Below the pieces are notes generated by a model that saw nothing but the letters and a program-made list of their open reading frames with translations, searched no databases and had not been told where the DNA came from. Shown here in pieces: positions 16,209-24,504 of a stretch of 37,642 bases of DNA (position 1 is its first letter; the number at the start of each line of letters is the position of its first letter). The translations under genes were made by a program, and so were the position numbers. Source of the DNA: Chitinophagaceae bacterium (GTDB lineage Bacteria; Bacteroidota; Bacteroidia; Chitinophagales; Chitinophagaceae). Location: NCBI GenBank assembly GCA_004322425.1, contig SCVJ01000016.1:1-37642 (forward strand). The letters run 5' to 3'.

Positions 16209-17156
16209 ATGTTTCGTTATATTATTTTAGTGTTGGTACTGTTTGTTACTAGTGTAAACTGCAAGGAAAAAAAGAAACCTTCTCTGTCAGGCTCGGAGCC
16301 CGTGGCGGTGGAAGATTTTATGGCGTCCTTTGAGTTAGCAGCTCTTTCAGTTTCTTTTAATGACAGCCTACTACTTCGTAAAGAAAAGGATTCTTCGCAA
16401 ATCAGTTATAGAGTATTTAAGCAATTTGTGCCCGATTCAATTCTTCATCATTTATCATGGAGAAAAACTAAACCTAAAATATTTCCTTTAAAGCGTGTGG
16501 AGATTAAAAATCAGGAATCATATCTATTTGTTAAGCTAATTGATGCTAATCAAAAAATGATAGTGGTAATGTGTTTCGATCAGGAAAATCGATTCCTTTC
16601 AGCCATGCCACTTTTGAAATTGGATGATCGTGTTTCTACAAATCAGATAAGCGGAATGGATCGGAAATACTCAATTTTCAAAACTACTTTTTTAAAAAAG
16701 GCAGATGGCTCAACTGGTGAGGGGAGTGAAGTTTATGTTTTTAGTGCAGATGCAAAGCAGTTTATATTGATAATGACGGATGCATTAGATGATAAAATAA
16801 CTGAAATCGTTAACCCTATTGACACGTTGCCGAGAAAAAATAAATATTCTGCCGATTATTCAAAAGATAAAGTGAATTTGGTTTCAGTTCGTGATGGTAT
16901 CCGTGCTGGGAGTATTAATTTTTTTATTCATTTTGAAAAAAACTCTGGTAATTGTATTGGAGAACTAAAGGGTGTTGCTCGATTTACATCATCTCGTACG
17001 GCAATATTTCGTCAAGCCGGCGACCCTTGTGTTTTACAATTGACATTTTCTTCAAACTCCGTTTCATTAAAAGAAATAGAAGCGTGCGGCTCTCATCGTG
17101 ATGTTAAATGTGCATTTGAAGGATCTTTTGTACGCAAAAAATTCAAGAAAAAATAG
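16209..17156 (+). CDS. secreted protein or lipoprotein of unknown function
   Basis: The 315-residue protein has an N-terminal hydrophobic segment ending in SVNC at 16-19 followed by KEKKK. This could be a lipoprotein signal with Cys19 lipidated, although Asn before the Cys is unusual, or a plain signal. The mature part is beta-strand-rich with many charged residues and ends in a basic tail; Cys residues near 246, 271, 289 and 298 could pair. No family was recognised. It is divergent from the Nramp gene and converges on ispH with a 12-base gap. A TATTTTCG element at 16183-16190 is a weak -7 candidate. Confidence 0.7.
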   Translation: MFRYIILVLVLFVTSVNCKEKKKPSLSGSEPVAVEDFMASFELAALSVSFNDSLLLRKEKDSSQISYRVFKQFVPDSILHHLSWRKTKPKIFPLKRVEIKNQESYLFVKLIDANQKMIVVMCFDQENRFLSAMPLLKLDDRVSTNQISGMDRKYSIFKTTFLKKADGSTGEGSEVYVFSADAKQFILIMTDALDDKITEIVNPIDTLPRKNKYSADYSKDKVNLVSVRDGIRAGSINFFIHFEKNSGNCIGELKGVARFTSSRTAIFRQAGDPCVLQLTFSSNSVSLKEIEACGSHRDVKCAFEGSFVRKKFKKK

Positions 17157-17168
17157 CTGCTTAAATTT

Positions 17169-18395
17169 TTATTCAAACTGTTTTATCATTTCATCAACTG
17201 AAGTTGATAATTTAAAATAGCTGCTTAGTTTATTTATTACTCCTTCTACTAATGCGTCTGGGCAAGAAGCTCCACTTGTTATAAGAATTTTTAGTGGACT
17301 ATTTTGTGTAAGATAATCACTAGTTATTATTTCGACTTTTTGATGTAGTGAGTAATGAATGATTTTATTTTCATTAATAATTTTTTCTTCATTATTAATA
17401 AAATAAGTGGGCACTATTTCTTCACACAGTTCTACTAAGTGTGAAGTGTTGGATGAATTGTATCCACCCATCACTATGGCTGCATCAGCTTTTGTTTTTA
17501 GTAAGTGACGAATAGCAGTTTGATTATCGTTAGTGGCGTAACAAAGTGTATCTCGTGTATCGGCAAAACGGGCTGCTCCATTTTCTTCTTGCTGAGGATA
17601 CTTAGTAAGAATGGTTTGTTTCAAAAAATCGGCGATGGCTTGTGTATCGCTGGCTAACATTGTGGTTTGATTCACTACACCAATTCGTTGTAAATCTTTT
17701 TTAGGATCAAAGCCTTCAGAAAATTGACCTTTGAATTCTTCATAAAATTCATCTGCTGATTTTTCTTCCAAAATGTAACTAGCCAAATTTTTAGCTTGCT
17801 CCATATCACTCACAACAACTGACGGAGCATTAATGGCTGCATGTGAAAAAGTAGCCCTTGTTTCCTCGTGATTGGGTTTTCCGTGTATCACAATGGAATA
17901 ATTTTTTTTTGCTATCTGTTCACTTCGATTCCAAACTTTTTCAACAAAGGGACAGGTCGTGTTATATTTTTCGGTTTGAATACCTATTTGTTTCAACTTT
18001 TTTTCTAATTGAAGCGTTGTACCAAAAGCTGGGATAATAACAATGTCTTCTGCTGTTAATGATTCTAATGGAATTAATTGGTTTCCATAATTATCTTGCA
18101 AAAATTGCACACCGTGATTTTGTAAATCTGCATTTACTTGCGGGTTATGAATCATCTCACTAAGTAGATAAATTTTTTTTCCTTTATTTTCTTCTACTGT
18201 TTTGAAGGCAATTTCAATGGCGTTCTCTACGCCATAACAAAATCCAAAATGACGAGCAAGGTAAATTTGAAGCGGCCCAAAATCAAGCAGGGTGGGACTG
18301 AAATCCTTTTTCATTTTATCAACTTCCTGGCGCTTTTTTTTAATTGCAGATATCAGAGGACTTCTATAAATAATGGGGACTTCGAAATTCTTCAT
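17169..18395 (-). CDS. ispH: 4-hydroxy-3-methylbut-2-enyl diphosphate reductase, long form
   Basis: IspH makes IPP and DMAPP in the last step of the MEP isoprenoid pathway using a [4Fe-4S] cluster. The three cluster cysteines are Cys53 (HFGFCYGVE), Cys148 (NTTCPFVEKVW) and Cys285 (DTLCYAT). The proton-relay segment HGKPNHEETRA is at about 171-181. At 408 residues it is about 90 longer than the common bacterial enzyme: it has a 40-residue N-terminal extension and an insert near 205-235 containing SEGFDPKKDLQRIG, as in cyanobacterial and plant IspH. The GAS(T/S)P motif reads GASCP, with Cys378. It follows mdh by 69 bases on the same strand. Confidence 0.93.
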   Translation of the reverse strand: MKNFEVPIIYRSPLISAIKKKRQEVDKMKKDFSPTLLDFGPLQIYLARHFGFCYGVENAIEIAFKTVEENKGKKIYLLSEMIHNPQVNADLQNHGVQFLQDNYGNQLIPLESLTAEDIVIIPAFGTTLQLEKKLKQIGIQTEKYNTTCPFVEKVWNRSEQIAKKNYSIVIHGKPNHEETRATFSHAAINAPSVVVSDMEQAKNLASYILEEKSADEFYEEFKGQFSEGFDPKKDLQRIGVVNQTTMLASDTQAIADFLKQTILTKYPQQEENGAARFADTRDTLCYATNDNQTAIRHLLKTKADAAIVMGGYNSSNTSHLVELCEEIVPTYFINNEEKIINENKIIHYSLHQKVEIITSDYLTQNSPLKILITSGASCPDALVEGVINKLSSYFKLSTSVDEMIKQFE

Positions 18396-18464
18396 TGTAT
18401 AAAGGTACTACGCAACTTGGCTAAGTGAAAGACGCTTCTTATTCTAGATAAAGTAAAATTCGAA

Positions 18465-19385
18465 TTATAAAATGCTGTTCATACTTCTTACAGCTTCAGC
18501 ACTTGTAGCAAATTTTTCTTGTTCGTCGCTATTCAAATTAAAATCAACAATTCTTTCCCATCCGTTTTCGCCAATAATTACAGGTACACCCAAGCAAATA
18601 TCTTTTTGTCCATATTCACCATCGAGTGCTACGCAACAAGTATGTAAAGATTTTGTATCCCGAATTATAGCTTCCACTAAAGCGGCTCCGGCTGCACCAG
18701 GTGCATACCAAGCTGATGTTCCGATTAATTTAGTAAGAGTTGCTCCACCAATCATAGTATCTGCAATGGCTGCTTGCTGTTCTTGTTCATTTAAAAAATT
18801 ATCAATAGGTTCATTTTTCCAAGTTGCCAATCGAATTAAAGGAATCATTGTTGTATCGCCATGGCCACCAATTACAAATGCATTAAGCTCGGAAGGGCTG
18901 CAATGTAGTCGTTGACTCAACTGAAATTTAAATCGACTACTATCCAAGGTACCGCCCATTCCGATGATTCTGTTTTTGGGTAATCCAGTTGTGTTTAATG
19001 CCAAATAAGTCATAGTATCCATTGGATTACTAATGACAATGATAATTGCGTCTGGCGAATATTTTAAAACATTCTCACACACACTTTTTACAATTCCTGC
19101 ATTCACGCTAATCAATTCTTCTCTTGTCATTCCGGGTTTGCGGGGAAGTCCTGAAGTAATGACAACTACTTTACTGTTGGCCGTTTTTGAATAGTCATTG
19201 GTGCTGCCTGAAATTTTTGTTTCAAAACCAAGCAAAGCAGCTGTTTGCATCATATCCTGTGCTTTTCCTTCTGCAATTCCTTCTTTAATATCTAATAGTA
19301 CCAATTCAGTACAAATTCCTTTGCGGGCAATATTATCTGCACATGTGGCTCCTACGGCTCCGGCTCCAACAACTGTAACTTTCAT
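18465..19385 (-). CDS. mdh: malate dehydrogenase, LDH-like type
   Basis: This 306-residue protein has a Rossmann NAD fold with GAGAVGAT at 7-14 and Asp32 for NAD preference. The substrate loop GLPRKPGMTREE carries Arg82 and Arg88, which select malate/oxaloacetate over lactate. Catalytic His175 is in GGHGDTTM, with Asp148 and Arg151 in LDSSRF. The enzyme interconverts malate and oxaloacetate in the TCA cycle. The -7 element TATCTTTG on the minus strand at 19412-19405 gives a short leader before the ATG. It is divergent from efp and is followed by ispH. Confidence 0.93.
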   Translation of the reverse strand: MKVTVVGAGAVGATCADNIARKGICTELVLLDIKEGIAEGKAQDMMQTAALLGFETKISGSTNDYSKTANSKVVVITSGLPRKPGMTREELISVNAGIVKSVCENVLKYSPDAIIIVISNPMDTMTYLALNTTGLPKNRIIGMGGTLDSSRFKFQLSQRLHCSPSELNAFVIGGHGDTTMIPLIRLATWKNEPIDNFLNEQEQQAAIADTMIGGATLTKLIGTSAWYAPGAAGAALVEAIIRDTKSLHTCCVALDGEYGQKDICLGVPVIIGENGWERIVDFNLNSDEQEKFATSAEAVRSMNSIL

Positions 19386-19404
19386 AATTTATTTTTTTGC
19401 GCTG

Positions 19405-19412
19405 CAAAGATA
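19405..19412 (-). promoter_or_regulatory. -7 element of the mdh promoter
   Basis: The minus strand reads TATCTTTG, a perfect TAnnTTTG, 19 bases before the mdh ATG. No TTG lies at the expected -33 distance, so activity may need an activator. It is part of the divergent mdh/efp control region. Confidence 0.55.
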
Positions 19413-19440
19413 GTGGATTGACTTACTGCTTCTATTGACT

Positions 19441-19471
19441 TTTGCTGCAATAGCATTGTGGCTTATCTTTG
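19441..19471 (+). promoter_or_regulatory. Bacteroidota-type promoter for efp
   Basis: TTTG (19441-19444), 19 bases, TATCTTTG (19464-19471): both boxes and the spacing match the consensus. Transcription would start near 19478, about 55 bases before the efp ATG. Confidence 0.75.
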
Positions 19472-19533
19472 CGCCTCTAAAAACAAATCTAAAAATATTC
19501 GGAGAAGAACTGCCGAAGTAAAAAAATAAAATT

Positions 19534-20097
19534 ATGGCTACAACAGCAGATATTAGTCGCGGTATGATTATTAAACTTGATGGGAGTTTGTACAGTATTG
19601 TGGAATTTGGCGAAAACAAAACAGCAAGAGCTGCAGCCAAAGTTTGGGCAAAGTTGAAAGGCGTAGATAATAAAAGGAGTATTGAAAAAACATGGAACTC
19701 TGGTGATAATTTATTTCCGGTGCGAGTGGAAAAACGTACTTACCAATTTTTGTATAAAGATGATACAGGCTTTAATTTTATGGATGTGGAAAGTTTTGAG
19801 CAGGTTGCTCTACAAGAGGAAGCGATTGATGCTCCTCAATATTTAAAAGAAGGACAAGAAGTAGGGGTATTAATTAATACTGAAAATGATCAAATATTGG
19901 GGGCAGAATTGCCAGAAAAAATAATATTAATGATCACTTATTGCGAACCTGGAGTTCGTGGAGATACAGCAACTCGTACCTTAAAATTAGCCACTTTGGA
20001 AACTGGTGCAAAGGTTGGAGTTCCCCTTTTTGTGAATGAAGGAGAGTCCATTCGTGTAAATACAACGACTGGAGAATATGTAGATAGAGTGAGATAA
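19534..20097 (+). CDS. efp: elongation factor P with divergent tip loop
   Basis: The 187-residue protein has the three beta-barrel domains of EF-P, which relieves ribosome stalling at proline runs. The C-terminal region GDTATRTLKLATLETGA and the ending GEYVDRVR are typical. In domain I the loop that normally reads KPGKG(x)AF, with the modified Lys34 or Arg32, is absent: after EF at 24-25 the sequence is GENKTARAAAKVWAKL, two residues longer than in E. coli between EF and KL. Lys29 or Arg32 could sit at the tip. From memory this looks like a lineage trait rather than an error, since the frame is intact and the flanks are conserved. It has its own promoter and terminator, with accB-accC downstream. 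Confidence 0.92.
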   Translation: MATTADISRGMIIKLDGSLYSIVEFGENKTARAAAKVWAKLKGVDNKRSIEKTWNSGDNLFPVRVEKRTYQFLYKDDTGFNFMDVESFEQVALQEEAIDAPQYLKEGQEVGVLINTENDQILGAELPEKIILMITYCEPGVRGDTATRTLKLATLETGAKVGVPLFVNEGESIRVNTTTGEYVDRVR

Positions 20098-20120
20098 GTC
20101 ATTTTTTAAAATTATGATTT

Positions 20121-20151
20121 AAGCCAAAAATTGTCAAATTTTTGGCTTTTT
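20121..20151 (+). terminator. intrinsic terminator after efp
   Basis: AAGCCAAAAATT (20121-20132) pairs over twelve bases with AATTTTTGGCTT (20137-20148) around a GTCA loop, and the T run extends to 20151. It lies 23 bases after the efp stop and separates efp from accB. Confidence 0.85.
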
Positions 20152-20264
20152 CATACTTATTTGTGCCAATTTTAGGCAAAAAATCAAAAAAATGGCTATT
20201 TTTAATTTTCATTCATTATCTTGCCCCTCCTTACAAAATAGGTTCTCATCTAAATTTTTATAAA

Positions 20265-20735
20265 ATGGATCTGAAACAAATTCAAGAGCTCATTAAAATG
20301 GTTAACAAATCCAATATTGGAGAGTTGACAGTTGAGCAAAAAGACATTAAAATTACCATCAAGCAAAAAGAAGAAAGAATTACACAAGTAATTAATTCGC
20401 CGGGAGCAACACAGCTTGCTTCTGTACCGCAGCAAATAACTGTTGCAGCGATAGCTGCACCAATCGAAAATAAACCTGCTGAAGTTGCTTCCAATTTGAT
20501 AACAATTAAAAGTCCGATGATCGGTACTTTTTATAAAAAACCAGGCCCAGGCAAACCGGATTTTGTTAATATTGGTGATGAAGTAACACCTGGAAAAGTG
20601 GTTTGTATTATTGAAGCCATGAAATTATTCAATGAAATAGAATGTGAAGTAAAAGGAAAAATTGTAAAAATATTGGTAGAAGAATCTTCTCCGGTAGAAT
20701 ATGATCAGCCTTTATTTCTAGTGGACCCTTCCTAA
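20265..20735 (+). CDS. accB: acetyl-CoA carboxylase biotin carboxyl carrier protein
   Basis: From the ATG at 20265 the protein is 156 residues. An N-terminal helix pair (1-40) and a low-complexity Ala/Pro linker precede the biotinyl domain (about 80-155). The biotinylated lysine is Lys120 in EAMKL. BCCP carries the carboxyl group from AccC to the carboxyltransferase for malonyl-CoA synthesis. The frame is open upstream to 20142, but that part overlaps the efp terminator and lacks the family N-terminus (MDLKQIQELIKMV). accC follows after 32 bases; the carboxyltransferase subunits are not in this window. Confidence 0.92.
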   Translation: MDLKQIQELIKMVNKSNIGELTVEQKDIKITIKQKEERITQVINSPGATQLASVPQQITVAAIAAPIENKPAEVASNLITIKSPMIGTFYKKPGPGKPDFVNIGDEVTPGKVVCIIEAMKLFNEIECEVKGKIVKILVEESSPVEYDQPLFLVDPS

Positions 20736-20767
20736 TTTTTTACTTATACTTTTAGCAACGTTAAACA

Positions 20768-22105
20768 ATGTTTAAAAAAATATTGATAGCAAATCGTGGC
20801 GAAATTGCACTTCGAATTATTCGAACCTGTAGAGAAATGGGTATTAAAACGGTTGCAGTTTATTCTACAGCAGATCGAGATAGCTTGCATGTAAAATTTG
20901 CCGACGAGGCTGTTTGTATTGGAAAGCCGCCAAGTAGCGATTCGTATTTAAATATTCCTCATTTAATGTCGGCTGCAGAAATTACCAATGCCGATGCCAT
21001 CCATCCAGGGTATGGATTTTTAGCGGAGAATGCACGTTTTGCACAAATCTGTGCCGAGCATCAAATAAAATTTATTGGTCCTACTCCAGCTATGATTAAT
21101 TCGATGGGAGATAAGATAACAGCAAAAGCAACAATGATTAAAGCCGGTGTGCCTGTGGTACCGGGAGGCGATGGATTATTAAAAAGTGTTGATGAAGCAA
21201 AAGGACTTGCTAAAAACATGGGATATCCCGTTATTTTAAAAGCAACAGCAGGTGGTGGTGGCAAAGGAATGCGAATTGTGTTTGAAGATTCCGAAATGGA
21301 AAAAGCCTACGATACGGCAAAAGCAGAAGCTGCAGCATCTTTTAAAAATGATGGTGTGTATCTAGAAAAATATGTAGAAGAACCAAGGCATATTGAAATT
21401 CAAGTAGCAGGAGATCAATATGGAACAGTTTGTCATTTGAGCGAAAGAGATTGTTCTATTCAAAGAAGGCATCAAAAATTAGTAGAGGAATCTCCATCTC
21501 CTTTTATGACGGATGAGCTGAGAAAGAAAATGGGCGATGCTGCAAAAAAAGCAGCGAATTCTATAAATTACGAAGGTGTGGGCACCGTAGAATTTTTGGT
21601 TGACAAGCACCGGAATTTTTACTTTATGGAAATGAACACAAGAATTCAAGTAGAGCATTGTGTAACCGAAGAAGTCATCAACTTTGATTTAATAAAAGAG
21701 CAAATAAAGATTGCTGCTGGTGAAAAAGTTTCAGGCGTTGATTATTTTCCACAACTGCATTCTATTGAGTGTCGAATCAATGCCGAAGATCCATATAATG
21801 ATTTTCGTCCATCGCCCGGAAAGATTGTAACACTGCATCAACCAGGCGGACACGGAGTAAGAGTTGATAGTCATGTGTATGCAGGTTATGTGATTCCTCC
21901 GTATTATGATTCCATGATTGGGAAATTGATAACTGTTGCACGTACAAGAAACGAAGCCATTGATACTATGTATCGGGCGCTGAGTGAATATGTTATTGAG
22001 GGGATAAAAACTACCATTCCTTTTCATTTGCAATTGATGCAAGATGAACGTTTTCGCAGTGGCAATTTTAATACCAAGTTTCTGGAAAATTTTCAATTGA
22101 AATAA
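20768..22105 (+). CDS. accC: acetyl-CoA carboxylase, biotin carboxylase subunit
   Basis: This 445-residue protein begins [20 protein letters not shown], the classic biotin carboxylase N-terminus. The ATP-grasp glycine loop GGGGKGM is near 160-167, the ATP/Mg site [10 protein letters not shown] near 287-297, and a C-terminal lid with RINAEDP near 338. It carboxylates the biotin of AccB using ATP and bicarbonate. The length fits a stand-alone AccC rather than a fused acyl-CoA carboxylase. It forms an operon with accB and ends at a bidirectional terminator shared with the glutamine synthetase gene. Confidence 0.94.
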   Translation: MFKKILIANRGEIALRIIRTCREMGIKTVAVYSTADRDSLHVKFADEAVCIGKPPSSDSYLNIPHLMSAAEITNADAIHPGYGFLAENARFAQICAEHQIKFIGPTPAMINSMGDKITAKATMIKAGVPVVPGGDGLLKSVDEAKGLAKNMGYPVILKATAGGGGKGMRIVFEDSEMEKAYDTAKAEAAASFKNDGVYLEKYVEEPRHIEIQVAGDQYGTVCHLSERDCSIQRRHQKLVEESPSPFMTDELRKKMGDAAKKAANSINYEGVGTVEFLVDKHRNFYFMEMNTRIQVEHCVTEEVINFDLIKEQIKIAAGEKVSGVDYFPQLHSIECRINAEDPYNDFRPSPGKIVTLHQPGGHGVRVDSHVYAGYVIPPYYDSMIGKLITVARTRNEAIDTMYRALSEYVIEGIKTTIPFHLQLMQDERFRSGNFNTKFLENFQLK

Positions 22106-22137
22106 AAAAATCTGGATAAGCACCCAGATTAATTTTT
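22104..22137. terminator. bidirectional terminator between accC and glutamine synthetase III
   Basis: AATCTGG (22109-22115) pairs with CCAGATT (22124-22130) around an eight-base loop. Reading plus it is followed by AATTTTT; reading minus the stem is followed directly by seven T. It therefore suits the ends of both convergent genes (stops at 22105 and 22155), and better on the minus strand. Confidence 0.75.
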
Positions 22138-22154
22138 ATAACATTTCTGTTCAA

Positions 22155-24350
22155 TTAACGTAGAAACAATATCTCTCTGTACTTTGGTAAATTCCATTCT
22201 TTATCATCTACCAATAATTCAAGTTTGTCAACGTGGTAGCGGATTTTGTCAAAATAAGCATCCTTCACTTTTTCCTGATATGCTATCGCTTTTTTACGAG
22301 TATTGTCGATGGCATTTGCTTTTTTGCGTGCTTCAATCATCGTTTCCACTTGTACACTCACATTTGAAATATGTTCCGAAATTTTTTCCAACATTTGTTT
22401 CTGGCAACTATACGTATCTTCTTTTAATCCAGCATCTTTTAATCCTTTAATATTGGTTGCAATTAAATTTTGGTAACGAATTGCTGCCGGTAAAATATGG
22501 CTCGATGCTATTTCGCCCATAATACGACTTTCAATCTGCACCTTTTTAATATATTTTTCCAATTCAATTTCGTGGCGTGCTTCTAATTCTGAATGATTGT
22601 AAACTTTATTGCTTTCGAAAAGATGTTTTGCTTTTTTTGTAATCATAGCATCCAGAGCAAGAGGTGTAGTTTTAATATTGAGTAATCCTCTTTTTTCTGC
22701 TTCTTTTTCCCATGCATTGCTGTAACCATCGCCTTCAAAAAGAATTCTTTCGCTGGCAACAATATATTCGCGTATAACGTGCATGATGGCAATCTCTTTC
22801 TTTTCCCCTTTTTCAATTAATGCATCTACATCTTTTTTAAATTGCTTTAAAGTATCCGCCATTATTGTATTCAATACTGTCATTGCATTGGCGCAATTTG
22901 CAGTAGATCCAACGGCACGGAATTCAAATTTATTTCCTGTAAATGCAAAAGGAGAGGTTCTGTTTCTGTCCGTATTATCCAAGAGTAACTCGGGAATACT
23001 TCTGTGAATATCAATCTTTAAAAGGCTTTCATCGGTTTCGTCCATTTTATCCGTTACTCTTTCTTTTATTTCATGAAGTACCTTGGTTAAATATTCGCCA
23101 ATGAAAACAGAAATAATTGCAGGTGGCGCTTCGTTGGCTCCTAAACGATGATCGTTATTGGCAGATGCAATAGAAGCTCTGAGCACATCGTCATAATCAT
23201 GAACTGCTTTAATTATATTGACAAAGAAAGTAAGAAACATCAAGTTGGTCTTTGGTGTTTTTCCGGGAGCCAAAAGGTTTACGCCAGTATCTGTAGCCAT
23301 GCTCCAGTTATTGTGTTTACCACTTCCGTTAATTCCTGCAAATGGTTTTTCATGCAAAAGCACTCTAAGTTTATGACGACGTGCAACACGATCCATCACA
23401 TCCATCAATAAAGAATTATGATCCACAGCAATACTTACTTCTTCAAAAATGGGAGCGCATTCAAATTGAGCAGGAGCTACTTCATTGTGTCTTGTACGAA
23501 GTGGAATACCTAATTTATAAGATTCAGTTTCAAAGTCGCGCATAAATGCATACACTCTTTCTGGAATGGAACCAAAGTAATGGTCTTCCAATTGTTGTCC
23601 TTTTGCTGGTGCATGACCGAAAACAGTTCTTCCGCATAAAACCAAATCAGGACGAGCATTGAACAAACCTTCATCCACAACAAAATATTCTTGTTCCCAT
23701 CCCAAAGTAGCGGCAACTCTTGTTACATTTCTGTCGAAATAATTACAAACTTCAACGGCAGAATTATTCAAAGCTTCGAGAGCTTTTAAAAGGGGGGCTT
23801 TATAATCGAGCGATTCGCCTGTGTAAGAAATAAAAATGGTAGGAATGCACAATGTTTTTCCATTTCCAATTTCCATAATAAATGCTGGAGAAGAGGGATC
23901 CCAAGCCGTATAGCCACGTGCTTCGAAAGTGGCGCGTAATCCACCGCTCGGAAAAGAAGAAGCATCGGGTTCTTGTTGAATCAATGCTGCTCCGTCAAAT
24001 TCTTCAATAGCGGTTCCATCACTTTTGATAGTAAAAAATGAATCGTGTTTTTCTGCAGTTGATCCAGTTAGGGGTTGAAACCAATGTGTAAAATGAGTTA
24101 CATGTTTACTTTCTGCCCAAGCACGAATGCCATTTGCTATTTGGTTAGCCATGGAGCGATCAATTTTATGACCTGCTTTTATGGAAGCCATCAAACTTTT
24201 AAAGGCTTCATCACTTAAGAATTCTCTCGCAGTTTTTCCTTTAAAAACATTTTCACCAAAAAATCCAGTAATGCGATTATGGTTATTTTTTTCAGTTTTA
24301 ATTTCCGGAGTTTGGGAGATGTTATTTGGGGCAGTAAATCGTGTTGACAT
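22155..24350 (-). CDS. glnN: glutamine synthetase type III
   Basis: The 731-residue protein is a GS III, the large dodecameric class common in Bacteroidota. Recognisable parts are the N-terminal FGENVFKGKTAREFL, the central GSTAEKHDSFF near 95-105, RTRHNEVAPAQFE near 300, and NGSGKHNNWSM near 365, which holds active-site residues, plus a helical C-terminal extension of about 150 residues. It joins ammonia to glutamate with ATP. No adenylylation site of the GS I type is expected. The gene has a 154-base upstream gap with an AATTGTT/AACAATT inverted repeat (24432-24456), a possible but unproven operator. It ends at the terminator at 22104-22137. Confidence 0.93.
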   Translation of the reverse strand: MSTRFTAPNNISQTPEIKTEKNNHNRITGFFGENVFKGKTAREFLSDEAFKSLMASIKAGHKIDRSMANQIANGIRAWAESKHVTHFTHWFQPLTGSTAEKHDSFFTIKSDGTAIEEFDGAALIQQEPDASSFPSGGLRATFEARGYTAWDPSSPAFIMEIGNGKTLCIPTIFISYTGESLDYKAPLLKALEALNNSAVEVCNYFDRNVTRVAATLGWEQEYFVVDEGLFNARPDLVLCGRTVFGHAPAKGQQLEDHYFGSIPERVYAFMRDFETESYKLGIPLRTRHNEVAPAQFECAPIFEEVSIAVDHNSLLMDVMDRVARRHKLRVLLHEKPFAGINGSGKHNNWSMATDTGVNLLAPGKTPKTNLMFLTFFVNIIKAVHDYDDVLRASIASANNDHRLGANEAPPAIISVFIGEYLTKVLHEIKERVTDKMDETDESLLKIDIHRSIPELLLDNTDRNRTSPFAFTGNKFEFRAVGSTANCANAMTVLNTIMADTLKQFKKDVDALIEKGEKKEIAIMHVIREYIVASERILFEGDGYSNAWEKEAEKRGLLNIKTTPLALDAMITKKAKHLFESNKVYNHSELEARHEIELEKYIKKVQIESRIMGEIASSHILPAAIRYQNLIATNIKGLKDAGLKEDTYSCQKQMLEKISEHISNVSVQVETMIEARKKANAIDNTRKKAIAYQEKVKDAYFDKIRYHVDKLELLVDDKEWNLPKYREILFLR

Positions 24351-24504
24351 AAAATATATTTATTAAACAAAGAAAACAATTTCTTTCAAAAAGTAGTATT
24401 ATTTTTTGAAATAATGATGTAAATGTTAATAAATTGTTCAAGAATGGTAAACAATTAGACAGTTTGTTTTAAAATTGGAACTAAACTCTAGTTAAATTAA
24501 AATA

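Noticed and set aside
18472-18915. 147-codon open frame on the plus strand inside mdh
   Set aside because: It lies entirely antisense to a well-conserved enzyme and has no recognisable domain; similar antisense frames occur in icd, accC and glnN.
20142-20264. N-terminal extension of AccB
   Set aside because: It starts inside the stem and T tract of the efp terminator, and the family N-terminus begins at the ATG at 20265.
24432-24456. AATTGTT/AACAATT inverted repeat upstream of glutamine synthetase III
   Set aside because: Seven AT-rich base pairs with an eleven-base gap are expected by chance here; mentioned only as a possible operator.
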